DNA of 64,000 nt, taken from NCBI RefSeq assembly GCF_002902945.1, contig NZ_CP026102.1, positions 2,046,001 to 2,110,000 on the forward strand. Direction: 5' to 3'. The translations under genes and the position numbers were made by a program. Of this stretch, positions 7,305 through 14,884 are shown piece by piece. The notes under the pieces were generated by a model, which was not told the DNA's origin, did no database searches, and worked only from the letters and a program-made list of their open reading frames with translations. The stretch's first letter is position 1, and each line of letters starts with the position of its first letter. This DNA comes from Paraburkholderia caribensis. Lineage in GTDB: Bacteria; Pseudomonadota; Gammaproteobacteria; Burkholderiales; Burkholderiaceae.

Positions 7305-8285
7305 ATGGCTTCACCGCCTACGCTCATCATGCCGACCTCCGCCGAACAGGCCGCCGACAGGCTGCTCTCCGGACTCGAATTGCGCAGCACCCTGTTTCAC
7401 GTAGGGCGCTACTGCGGGGCGTATCGCGCGTCGACGGCGGGACATCAGCGCGCGAGTTTTCATCTGGTGCTGGAAGGCACGTGCTGGCTTCATCTCCCCG
7501 CCAAAGAAGGCCGCGCCGCGCAAAGCACACGGCTCGTCGCGGGCGACGCCGTGTTCCTGATGCACGACATGGCACATTGCCTGACGCCCGACCCCAACGC
7601 TCCATCCGACGACGAATACGCCGTGCGCATCGGCGCCATGACGCCGCTCGACACGCTCGACCGTTCACACGATGGCATCGCGCTGGCGTGCGGCTTCTTC
7701 GAATTCCGTTCCGATCTCGGCGAAGCGATCACCGGTCTGCTGCCCGATCACATCGTCGCACGCCATGACGACACGAAGCTGGCCGGCGCGCGCACGCTAT
7801 TCGATCTGATCCGCGTGGAAGCCGCCCGTGCCCAAGACGCACCCTCGCCGCTCATCAATCGTCTGACGGACGCGCTGTTCTTCTATGCACTGCGCGCCGT
7901 CGCGAGCGCCGACGATTTCGCGCCGGGCCTGTGGTCGGTGATGCGGCGCTCTGAATTTACGCCGCTCGTCAGCGCGATCATCGAGAAACCCGGCGACGAC
8001 TGGACCACACACACGATGGCGGCGTTTTGCCACATGTCGCGCGCGCGTTTCTGCAAGCAGTTTGCGCAAGTGTGCGGACAACCTCCTGCGCAGTTTCTCG
8101 CGCTGCTGCGCATGAAGGTCGCGGCGGAAATGTTGAGGCACGGCGCATCCACCCTCAGCACGGCGGAGCACGTCGGCTATCAGTCGGAATCCGCCTTTGC
8201 ACAGGCCTTCAAACGCGTCACGGGCCTGCCGCCGGGTACATGTCGCCGCGAGCCCGCAGGCGTCGCACAGACGCCCGTCCATTGA
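7305..8285 (+). CDS. AraC family transcriptional regulator with cupin sensor domain
   Basis: From 7305 the product has 326 residues. The N-terminal half is an AraC-type cupin (FHLVLEGTCWLHLP, then GDAVFLMHDMAHCL). The C-terminal hundred residues contain the paired HTH of the family, with the first helix-turn-helix around MAAFCHMSRARFCKQF and the second in STAEHVGYQSESAFAQAF followed by RVTGLPPGTCRRE. An upstream in-frame ATG at 7212 lies inside the palindrome and is less likely to be used; ATG 7329 is another option. It probably controls the operon that starts at 8376 in the same direction. Confidence 0.8.
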   Translation: MASPPTLIMPTSAEQAADRLLSGLELRSTLFHVGRYCGAYRASTAGHQRASFHLVLEGTCWLHLPAKEGRAAQSTRLVAGDAVFLMHDMAHCLTPDPNAPSDDEYAVRIGAMTPLDTLDRSHDGIALACGFFEFRSDLGEAITGLLPDHIVARHDDTKLAGARTLFDLIRVEAARAQDAPSPLINRLTDALFFYALRAVASADDFAPGLWSVMRRSEFTPLVSAIIEKPGDDWTTHTMAAFCHMSRARFCKQFAQVCGQPPAQFLALLRMKVAAEMLRHGASTLSTAEHVGYQSESAFAQAFKRVTGLPPGTCRREPAGVAQTPVH

Positions 8286-8375
8286 GTTGAGACGAATGCG
8301 CATGAAAGCGAGACGGCGGCGCATTGCCGGCTCGGGTGGCGGCGTCAACAATGAGGCTTTCCGATCGAGGATGCC

Positions 8376-8942
8376 ATGAGCCGTCTGCCTCTCCAAACCA
8401 TCGAAAGCGCGCCCGAAGCCAGCCGCCCGTTTCTTCAGAAGTCGCAAGCCGCGAATGGCTTTCTGCCGAATCTGGTTGCGGCACTTGCCAATGCGCCCAC
8501 TGCACTCGAGACCTATCTGACCGTCGGCGAAATCAATTCACGCAGCGGTCTCACGCTGGCCGAACGCGAAGTCGTGCAAATCACGGCCGCCGCGATTCAC
8601 GGCTGCGGTTTTTGTGTCGCCGGTCATACGGCTGTCGCGCTGAAGAAGGCGCAATTGCCCGAAGCGATTGTGGATGAAATCCGTGCGCAAGGCACCGTGT
8701 CCGACGTGCGTCTGCATGCCGTTGCCGCATTCGCGCGTGAAGTGATCGCCACGCGTGGCGCCGTGTCCGACGAAGCCTTCGCCGCGTTCAAATCCGCCGG
8801 TTACAGCGACGCCAACGCACTCGAAGTGGTTCTCGGCGTGAGCCTAGCGACGCTGTGCAACTTCGCGAACAACCTGGCGCGCAACGAGTTGAATCCGCAG
8901 CTCGAAGCGTATCGCTGGGAGCCGAAGGCGCAGGCCGCATGA
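8376..8942 (+). CDS. Carboxymuconolactone decarboxylase / AhpD-like protein
   Basis: A 188-residue all-helical protein of the CMD superfamily. The AhpD-type redox motif C77-x2-C80-x3-H84 (GCGFCVAGH) is present, so it should be a thiol peroxidase/disulfide-type member and not a decarboxylase. The last four bases overlap the start of the next gene (ATGA), which implies translational coupling. The association of an AhpD-like protein with an acyl-CoA-dehydrogenase-like flavoprotein and an ABC importer suggests handling of peroxide or reactive by-products of an oxidative step; that role is inference. Confidence 0.8.
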   Translation: MSRLPLQTIESAPEASRPFLQKSQAANGFLPNLVAALANAPTALETYLTVGEINSRSGLTLAEREVVQITAAAIHGCGFCVAGHTAVALKKAQLPEAIVDEIRAQGTVSDVRLHAVAAFAREVIATRGAVSDEAFAAFKSAGYSDANALEVVLGVSLATLCNFANNLARNELNPQLEAYRWEPKAQAA

Positions 8943-10018
8943 GCGGGCCCGTGAGCTTCGACGCGCTCGACGCGTGGCTCGACGCGAACGCCGAGGCACT
9001 CGACGTCGACGCATCCCGTGCGTCAGAGGTGCTGCCGCAACTGGTGCGCTCGCGTGCCGTTGCGGCGGGCGTGCCCGAAGCGCTGGGCGGCGCGGGCGGC
9101 AGCATCGCGGACGCAATCGATACGGTCGCCGCCGTCGCACAACGCTCGCTGACCGCGGCCTTCGTGCTGTGGGGGCATCGCACCTTCATCGAATACGTGT
9201 TGCAAAGCGAGAACGAGGCACTGCGCACACGGTGGCTGGCACCGCTTCTGGCGGGCGAGATCGCGGGCGCCACAGGGCTGTCGAATGCGATGAAGTATCT
9301 GTCCGATATCGAGCCCTTGCAGATGCACGCGGCACGCAGCGGCGACGCATTCGCGCTGAACGGCAGCCTGCCGTGGATCACCAACCTGCGGCGTGAAGGC
9401 TTCATCGCCGCCGCAGCCTTCGATCACGACGACGGCTCGCCGCCCTCCATCTTTGCAATCCCGCACGATGCACCCGGCGTCGAGCGCAGCGACGATCTCA
9501 ACCTGATCGCCCTGCGCGCGAGCAATACGGCTGCGCTGCGCGTCAACGGCACGGTGCTCGACGACACGTATCGCCTCGCCGCCAACGCACCCGTTTGGCT
9601 CGCCCGGGTGCGTCCGGCATTTCTCGGCCTGCAATGCGGAATGTCGATCGGACTCGCGCGACGTGCGTTGCTCGCCACGCTGGAAGCGAGCGAAGCGTCG
9701 CGCGGATCGATCCATGAAGAAATTCACGAGCTGGAAGCGACACTCGCCAATCAGTCGTCGCAACTGAAGCAGGGCGTGCTCGACGGCACCTTCTTCAACG
9801 CGCCCGCAACGATGTTCGAACTGCGCATCGCACTCGTCGATACCGTCACGCAAGCCGTCTCGCTCGAAGTACAGGCGACGGGTGGGCGCGGCTATCTGCG
9901 CGGTCAGAGCGGCGGCGCGCGGCGTGTGCGCGAGGCATCGTTCATTCCCATCGTGACGCCGAGCCTCGTGCAACTGAAGTCGCAACTCGCGCGGCATCGA
10001 CGGGCGGCAGCGGCATGA
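8939..10018 (+). CDS. Divergent acyl-CoA dehydrogenase-like flavoprotein
   Basis: A 359-residue protein with the fold markers of the acyl-CoA dehydrogenase superfamily: helical N-domain, a middle beta domain (ATGLSNAMKYLSDIEPL, then LNGSLPWITNL) and a C-terminal four-helix bundle ending in ATGGRGYLRG. The usual C-terminal EGTSEIQR-type FAD/substrate motif is replaced by REASFIPIVTPSLVQLK. This makes it a DszC/SfnB-like monooxygenase or other divergent member, not a beta-oxidation enzyme. The start ATG overlaps the previous stop by four bases and the stop overlaps the next start by four, so it is the centre of a coupled operon. Confidence 0.7.
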   Translation: MSGPVSFDALDAWLDANAEALDVDASRASEVLPQLVRSRAVAAGVPEALGGAGGSIADAIDTVAAVAQRSLTAAFVLWGHRTFIEYVLQSENEALRTRWLAPLLAGEIAGATGLSNAMKYLSDIEPLQMHAARSGDAFALNGSLPWITNLRREGFIAAAAFDHDDGSPPSIFAIPHDAPGVERSDDLNLIALRASNTAALRVNGTVLDDTYRLAANAPVWLARVRPAFLGLQCGMSIGLARRALLATLEASEASRGSIHEEIHELEATLANQSSQLKQGVLDGTFFNAPATMFELRIALVDTVTQAVSLEVQATGGRGYLRGQSGGARRVREASFIPIVTPSLVQLKSQLARHRRAAAA

Positions 10019-10779
10019 CGCAAGGCGCGCATATCGTCGCAAGCGGCGTCACACTGCGCTATGCCACGCGTGGCGTGCTGAATGGCGTCGACCTGGCGGT
10101 CGCGCCGGGCGAACTCGTTGCGCTGCTCGGACCGAGCGGTTGCGGCAAGTCGTCGCTGTTGCGGGCCATCGCGGGCCTGACGCGAACCACGTCCGGCGCG
10201 ATTCGCGTCGATGGCGCAACGGTCGATGGACCGCGCCCCGAAGTCGCGCTCGCGTTTCAGGATCCGTGTCTGCTGCCGTGGCTCACGGTCGAGCGCAACG
10301 TGGCTTTCGGGCTGACCTTCGCGCGTCAGCCGCAACTCGCGCGCACGGTCCGCAAGGAACGCGTGACGAAAGCGCTGGCCGCCGTCGGGCTGGAACATGC
10401 CCGTCACTGGCTGCCGTCGCAGCTCTCCGGCGGCATGGCGCAGCGCGTCGCGCTGGCACGCTGCCTCGCGCGCGAGCCACGCGCATTGCTGCTCGATGAA
10501 CCGTTCGGCGCGCTGGACGAAGTGACCCGCGCCGACATGCAGCAGCTTCTGGTCGCCGCCGTGCGCAACACAGGCGCATCCGCGCTGTTCGTCACGCACG
10601 ACATCGACGAAGCGCTGCTGGTCGCCGATCAGATCGTGCTGCTCGGCAATCGCGGCACGCTCGTCGGACGCTGGGCAATCGAACTGCCGCAGCCGCGCCA
10701 CACCCAGTTGCGCTCGCTCGGCGAGTTGCGCATATCCATCCTTCAGGCGCTGCAAAACTCGATATCAGCGGCAGCCTGA
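10015..10779 (+). CDS. ABC transporter ATP-binding protein, SsuB/TauB type
   Basis: A 254-residue ATPase with Walker A GPSGCGKSS (39-47), Q-loop Q83 in AFQDPCLLPWL, signature LSGG (138-141) and Walker B LLLDEP with D162 and E163. The FQDPCLLPW form of the Q-loop and short length are typical of nitrate/sulfonate/taurine importers. It overlaps the flavoprotein gene by four bases and is followed by the binding protein and the permease, giving a complete importer. Confidence 0.88.
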   Translation: MTQGAHIVASGVTLRYATRGVLNGVDLAVAPGELVALLGPSGCGKSSLLRAIAGLTRTTSGAIRVDGATVDGPRPEVALAFQDPCLLPWLTVERNVAFGLTFARQPQLARTVRKERVTKALAAVGLEHARHWLPSQLSGGMAQRVALARCLAREPRALLLDEPFGALDEVTRADMQQLLVAAVRNTGASALFVTHDIDEALLVADQIVLLGNRGTLVGRWAIELPQPRHTQLRSLGELRISILQALQNSISAAA

Positions 10780-10807
10780 ATCCGGCACACACAAGCGGGG
10801 AATCTTC

Positions 10808-11998
10808 ATGTGCAACGTACCGATGTCACGACGCGAATGGCTCAAGCTCGCGTCACTCTTCACCGTCGCAGGCGCGGCGCCGCTGCTGAAATCGCTCGAC
10901 GCGCGCGCTGCCGTCGATCCCGATGCGCCCGTGCGCATCGGCTACCTGCCCATCACCGATGCAACGCCGCTGCTCGTCGCCCATAACAACGGGTATTTCG
11001 ACGCAGCAGGCGTCCGGGCGGAAAAGCCCACGCTGTTGCGCAGTTGGGCGCAACTCGTCGAGGCATTCCTGTCGGGACAGGTCAACGTGGTGCATCTGCT
11101 TTCTCCGATGACAGTGTGGGCACGCTATGGCAGCAAGGCGCCCGCGAAGGTGGTGGCATGGAATCACGTGAACGGATCGGCATTGACGGTTTCGCCCGAG
11201 GTAAACACGGTGGCGGATCTCGGCGGCAAAACGGTTGCCGTGCCGTTCTGGTATTCGGTGCATAACGTCGTGCTGCAAGACCTGTTGCGCGCGCAGGGCC
11301 TCATGCCCGTGCTGAAGCATTCCGGTACGCCCGGGCCGAAGGAAGTCAACCTGATCGTCATGCCGCCTTCCGACATGCCACCCGCGCTGGCCTCGAAACA
11401 GATTGCGGGTTATATCGTCGCCGAGCCGTTCAATGCGGCCGCCGAGCAACTGAACGTCGGCAAGATTCTGCGTTTCACGGGCGACGTGTGGCGCAATCAC
11501 GCGTGCTGTGTGATCTTCATGCACGAGCAGGATCTGACACAGCGCGCGGCCTGGTCGCAGAAGGTGGTCGATGCCATCGTCAAGGCGCAACTGTGGACGC
11601 GCGCCAATCCGCAAGAGGCCGCAAAGCTGCTCTCGAAGGAAGGTCCGAATCACTACACGCCGCACGCACCGCAACTGCTCGCGCGCGTGCTGGCGCCACA
11701 GGCCGCCGATCACGGCCGTTATCTCGGCGACCATGCGATCCAGCACGCCGACTGGAACTCGAAGCGGATCGACTTCCAGCCCTATCCGTATCCAAGCTAC
11801 ACGGAAGAACTCGTGCGCCGGCTGAAAACGACCCAGGTGGAAGGCGCGAGCCAGTTCCTCGCGTCGCTCGATCCGAAACAGGTCGCAAGCGATCTCGTCG
11901 ATGACCGCTTCGTGAAGAAGAGCATCGAAGCATCGGGCGGCCTAGCGGCGTTCGGTCAGGATGCCAGCTATTCCCGCAAGGAGACGATCGTTGTCTAG
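10808..11998 (+). CDS. ABC substrate-binding protein, sulfonate/nitrate type
   Basis: A 396-residue exported protein. The N-terminus carries a Tat-like twin-arginine motif (MSRREWLKLASLF) followed by a hydrophobic stretch and a cleavage region near LKSLDARA. The mature part starts with VRIGYLPITDATPLLVAHNNG and is a type II periplasmic-binding fold of the SsuA/NrtA/TauA group. ATG 10823 is an alternative start placing the RR motif at the very N-terminus. The ligand cannot be read from sequence. Its 3' end overlaps the permease start. Confidence 0.82.
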   Translation: MCNVPMSRREWLKLASLFTVAGAAPLLKSLDARAAVDPDAPVRIGYLPITDATPLLVAHNNGYFDAAGVRAEKPTLLRSWAQLVEAFLSGQVNVVHLLSPMTVWARYGSKAPAKVVAWNHVNGSALTVSPEVNTVADLGGKTVAVPFWYSVHNVVLQDLLRAQGLMPVLKHSGTPGPKEVNLIVMPPSDMPPALASKQIAGYIVAEPFNAAAEQLNVGKILRFTGDVWRNHACCVIFMHEQDLTQRAAWSQKVVDAIVKAQLWTRANPQEAAKLLSKEGPNHYTPHAPQLLARVLAPQAADHGRYLGDHAIQHADWNSKRIDFQPYPYPSYTEELVRRLKTTQVEGASQFLASLDPKQVASDLVDDRFVKKSIEASGGLAAFGQDASYSRKETIVV

Positions 11999-12818
11999 CG
12001 TGCTCGTGCGTGAGGCTTCGTCACCGGCACGCAGCCGCAGGCCGGCGTCCGCGCATTGGCGCAGTGTCGTGCTCGGCGCCGCGGGCCTGGCCGCCGCCTT
12101 GGCGCTCTGGTGGCTCGCCGCCACGCTGCTCGCGGACCACAACGCGATGGCCGCGCAGTTCGCGCCGCAGCGCGCGCTGGAAGCCCTGCCTGCCCTTATC
12201 ACCAGCGACCAGTTGCTCGTGCATGTGGCGACCAGTCTCAAGCGTATTGCCGTCGGACTTGCATGGGCGCTCGTGGTCGGCGTGCCACTGGGTTTCGCCA
12301 TCGGCCGTTTGCGCTGGCTCGAACAGACGCTCTCGCCCACCTTGCAATTCCTGCGCATGATCTCGCCCCTTTCGTGGATGCCGCTGGCCGTGATGTCGCT
12401 CGGCGTCGGCGATCGTGCGGTGTATTTTCTGCTCGCGTTCGCCGCTGTGTGGCCGCTCGTGATGAGCACGGCGTCAGGCGTCGCACATCTGGACCGGCGC
12501 TGGATCCAGCTTGGCGAAAGCCTCGCCGCCACGCGCGCGGAAATGCTCTGGCATATCTATGTGCCGGGCGTCGCTGCACATGTGCTCACTGGCGTGCGAC
12601 TCGCTATCGGCATCTTGTGGATCGTGCTGGTGCCTGCGGAAATGCTCGGCGTGAGCGCGGGACTCGGCTATCTGATTCTCGATACCCGCGACCGGCTCGC
12701 GTATTCGGAGCTGACGGCCGTCATCCTCGTAATCGGCGTGCTGGGTTTTCTGCTGGATCTCGCGGCGCGCGCCATTGCCGCGCGCCTGTCGAGTGATGTG
12801 GCGATGCGGGATCAGTAG
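11991..12818 (+). CDS. ABC transporter permease, SsuC/TauC type
   Basis: An inner-membrane permease with about six spans and the EAA-type coupling loop ESLAATRAEMLWHIYVPG. The TTG start at 11991 is preferred because AAGGAGA sits seven bases upstream, inside the end of the previous gene, giving a short overlap and 275 residues. An ATG at 11961 in the same frame would overlap by 38 bases and has no ribosome binding site. The periplasmic loop and length agree with the sulfonate/nitrate/taurine family. It completes the importer with the ATPase at 10015 and the binding protein at 10808. Confidence 0.85.
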   Translation: MSSVLVREASSPARSRRPASAHWRSVVLGAAGLAAALALWWLAATLLADHNAMAAQFAPQRALEALPALITSDQLLVHVATSLKRIAVGLAWALVVGVPLGFAIGRLRWLEQTLSPTLQFLRMISPLSWMPLAVMSLGVGDRAVYFLLAFAAVWPLVMSTASGVAHLDRRWIQLGESLAATRAEMLWHIYVPGVAAHVLTGVRLAIGILWIVLVPAEMLGVSAGLGYLILDTRDRLAYSELTAVILVIGVLGFLLDLAARAIAARLSSDVAMRDQ

Positions 12819-12890
12819 ATCCCTGTATCACGCCGACGCGTTGTTGACACGCAGTGAACCGGTCCGTCACGTCGGATGCGCCTGAGCCTC

Positions 12891-13013
12891 GCTGCTGACC
12901 TTCCTCGAAGCGGCGCGCCGGGCGCCCGCTTCGTATAACTCGCAACCGTGGCGCTTTGTGCATGCGCGTCGCGGCACGGCACGCGGGGACCGCTTTCCCG
13001 GCTTTCTCAGCGA
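12891..13013 (+). pseudogene. Nitroreductase-family remnant
   Basis: The frame reads LTFLEAARRAPASYNSQPWR and then FVHARRGT, which is the N-terminal FMN-binding strip of the nitroreductase family (AxxAPSxxNxQPWRF). A fainter match continues as DRFPGFLSEL to about 13013. There is no start codon with a ribosome binding site, and the remainder is missing where the SfnB-like gene begins on the other strand. A decayed fragment of about 40 codons. Confidence 0.6.
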
Positions 13014-13014
13014 G

Positions 13015-14298
13015 TTATCCGTTGACGGCAACCGCTTGACCGGCCGCTGCGCGCTCCAGTTCACTGCGCGAATGCGCGAGACTGAAGCGTTCGTTGGACG
13101 GCGTGCCGTTCAGATGATAGTTGCCCACGGCCGCTTCACGCTGGATCGCCGGGTTATGCGAAGCCAGCACGCGCGCATTGCGCCAGTGACGGTCCAGCCG
13201 TCGCGTTTCGCTGGTTGCCGAGGCGCCGCCCACTTCGAACACCAGCGTTGCCGCTTCCAGCACCTGTTCGATCACGATTTGCTGCGCCTGGTACGCCTCG
13301 ATATCGAGCGCGATATACGTTTCCTTCGTTGCGTGTCCCGCGAGTCGCGCCTGATAGGCGCTTTCCAGCGAGCGCGCGACCGATGCCGTGATGCTCTCCG
13401 CCGAATACGCGAGACTGGCGAGGCGCCCGACTACGCGATGCACAAGCGGATTGTCACGCGGACTGGAGCGGCCAGGTACGCCGAAGGTTCGCGTGTGCCC
13501 CTGCGCAAAGGCCACGCCGTCACGCAGCACGGCCCGCGCAATGCCTGTCAGCGTCGCAAGATGGACAGTCTGATAGAACGCCGTCAATGAAGTATTGCGG
13601 CGCGGCTCCGACGCCTTGTAACGCACCAGCAGCTGATCGTCTGTCACATGCACCGACTCGAAGCGCGTCGTGCCGCTTGCCGTCAGACGCTGGCCAAATC
13701 CGTCCCAATCGTCGATGCGCGCGACACCCGGTGCGTCCGCGCGCACCACCACGCGCACGTCGTCGGTGCTGTCATGGGCGGCAACGTCGATCCAGTCCGC
13801 GTAGAGCGCGCCCGTGCTGTAGTACTTCTCGCCATTCAGCCACCAGCCATTGCCGCCCTTGTCCGCTACCAGTGTGACGGTGTTGTGCGTGCTGCCCGTA
13901 CGTTCGGAGATCGCCGCACCAACGGTTTCGCCCGCCGCAATCTTCGGCAGCCAGCGCTCGCGCAGTGCTTCGTCGTCGCTTTCGAGCCGGCTTTCGATAA
14001 AGCCCGAATTCAGCCGCAAGATCTGCGGCAGATTCGAATCGGCCTCGCCGAGCCGCGTCAAAAGACGAAAGAATTGCGGCAGGCTCACGCCGCTGCCGCC
14101 ATAACGCTTCGGCACGCGCAACGCGGTAAATCCCGCTTCCTTCAGCCAGCGCACGGCTTCGTAGGCGAGTTCCCGATTCTGCTCGCGCTCGATGCTGCCG
14201 GCGGCAATCCGCTCGAATACAGGCGCAAAGCGTGCGTCGAGTTCCGCATCGTCGGCGCCGCTGGCGGCGTCGTGCGGGGCGGCGGGAATCGTACTCAT
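13015..14298 (-). CDS. sfnB: SfnB-family sulfur acquisition oxidoreductase (acyl-CoA dehydrogenase-like)
   Basis: A 427-residue acyl-CoA-dehydrogenase-fold flavoprotein of the SfnB/DszC group, which act on organosulfur compounds such as dimethyl sulfone or dibenzothiophene derivatives using reduced flavin. Visible family markers are RVPKRYGGSGVSLPQFF, the AISERTGSTHNTVTLVADKG active-site beta region and the C-terminal EVGGASATSETRRLDRHWRN. The start at 14298 has GGAGA eight bases upstream; a longer frame to 14403 lacks one. It is transcribed toward the remnant and the ABC operon. SfnB is the best call, but related monooxygenases cannot be excluded. Confidence 0.75.
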   Translation of the reverse strand: MSTIPAAPHDAASGADDAELDARFAPVFERIAAGSIEREQNRELAYEAVRWLKEAGFTALRVPKRYGGSGVSLPQFFRLLTRLGEADSNLPQILRLNSGFIESRLESDDEALRERWLPKIAAGETVGAAISERTGSTHNTVTLVADKGGNGWWLNGEKYYSTGALYADWIDVAAHDSTDDVRVVVRADAPGVARIDDWDGFGQRLTASGTTRFESVHVTDDQLLVRYKASEPRRNTSLTAFYQTVHLATLTGIARAVLRDGVAFAQGHTRTFGVPGRSSPRDNPLVHRVVGRLASLAYSAESITASVARSLESAYQARLAGHATKETYIALDIEAYQAQQIVIEQVLEAATLVFEVGGASATSETRRLDRHWRNARVLASHNPAIQREAAVGNYHLNGTPSNERFSLAHSRSELERAAAGQAVAVNG

Positions 14299-14473
14299 CG
14301 ACAGTCTCCGGACAGGTTCACAGCCCTCCAGACTAAGCGCCGCCAACACGGCGCTGCAACCAACAAAAGCCGATAACGATATGCGCCAGACCGCGTAGCG
14401 CACCTTTGTGCCTATACGCCGCTACGTGCATTGCTAATCTCGCGCGGCCGGTTAAGTTTCTGCAAAACGATTA

Positions 14474-14503
14474 TTGGAGCGTGCACAGCTCGCTTTTTAT
14501 ACT
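14474..14503 (+). promoter_or_regulatory. Candidate sigma-70 type promoter of groESL
   Basis: TTGGAG (14474-14479) and TATACT (14498-14503) are separated by 18 bases. Transcription would start near 14510, a few bases before the CIRCE-like element, the usual arrangement of HrcA-repressed chaperonin operons. A sigma-32 promoter of the classical kind is not obvious. Confidence 0.5.
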
Positions 14504-14513
14504 CGGCTCTCAG

Positions 14514-14540
14514 TCAGCACTCGCCGCATGAGAGTGCCAG
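14514..14540 (+). promoter_or_regulatory. CIRCE-like HrcA operator
   Basis: TCAGCACTC, nine bases, GAGTGCCAG: the inner GCACTC/GAGTGC arms (14517-14522 and 14532-14537) are perfect and the N9 spacing is that of the CIRCE element (consensus arms TTAGCACTC and GAGTGCTAA). The outer positions have partly drifted. It lies between the likely transcription start and groES, so HrcA repression of this operon is expected. Confidence 0.75.
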
Positions 14541-14580
14541 CGAGAGTCCCATTTTTCATTTGCCTGGAAGGAAGGAACAG

Positions 14581-14871
14581 ATGAGTTTGCGTCCGTTACA
14601 TGATCGCGTGATCGTGAAGCGTCTCGATCAGGAAACCCGTACTGCATCGGGCATCGTGATTCCCGATAGCGCCGCCGAAAAGCCGGATCAGGGCGAAATC
14701 GTGGCCGTCGGGCCGGGCCGTCGCGGCGACGACGGCAAGCGTATCGAACCCGATCTGAAGGTCGGCGAACGCGTGCTGTTCGGCAAGTACTCGGGCCAGT
14801 CGGTGAAGGTCGACGGCGACGAACTGCTGGTGCTGCGCGAAGAAGATATCGTCGCGGTCGTTCAATCCTGA
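14581..14871 (+). CDS. groES: Co-chaperonin GroES
   Basis: A 96-residue protein with all landmarks of the 10-kDa chaperonin: N-terminal LRPLHDRVIVKR, the mobile loop around TRTASGIVIPDSA, and the C-terminal strand ELLVLREEDIVAVV. It caps the GroEL cavity in the cytoplasm. GAAGGAAGG precedes the start. GroEL follows after 13 bases. The CIRCE-like element upstream points to heat-inducible, HrcA-controlled expression. Confidence 0.95.
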   Translation: MSLRPLHDRVIVKRLDQETRTASGIVIPDSAAEKPDQGEIVAVGPGRRGDDGKRIEPDLKVGERVLFGKYSGQSVKVDGDELLVLREEDIVAVVQS

Positions 14872-14884
14872 GGAGAATTCAATC

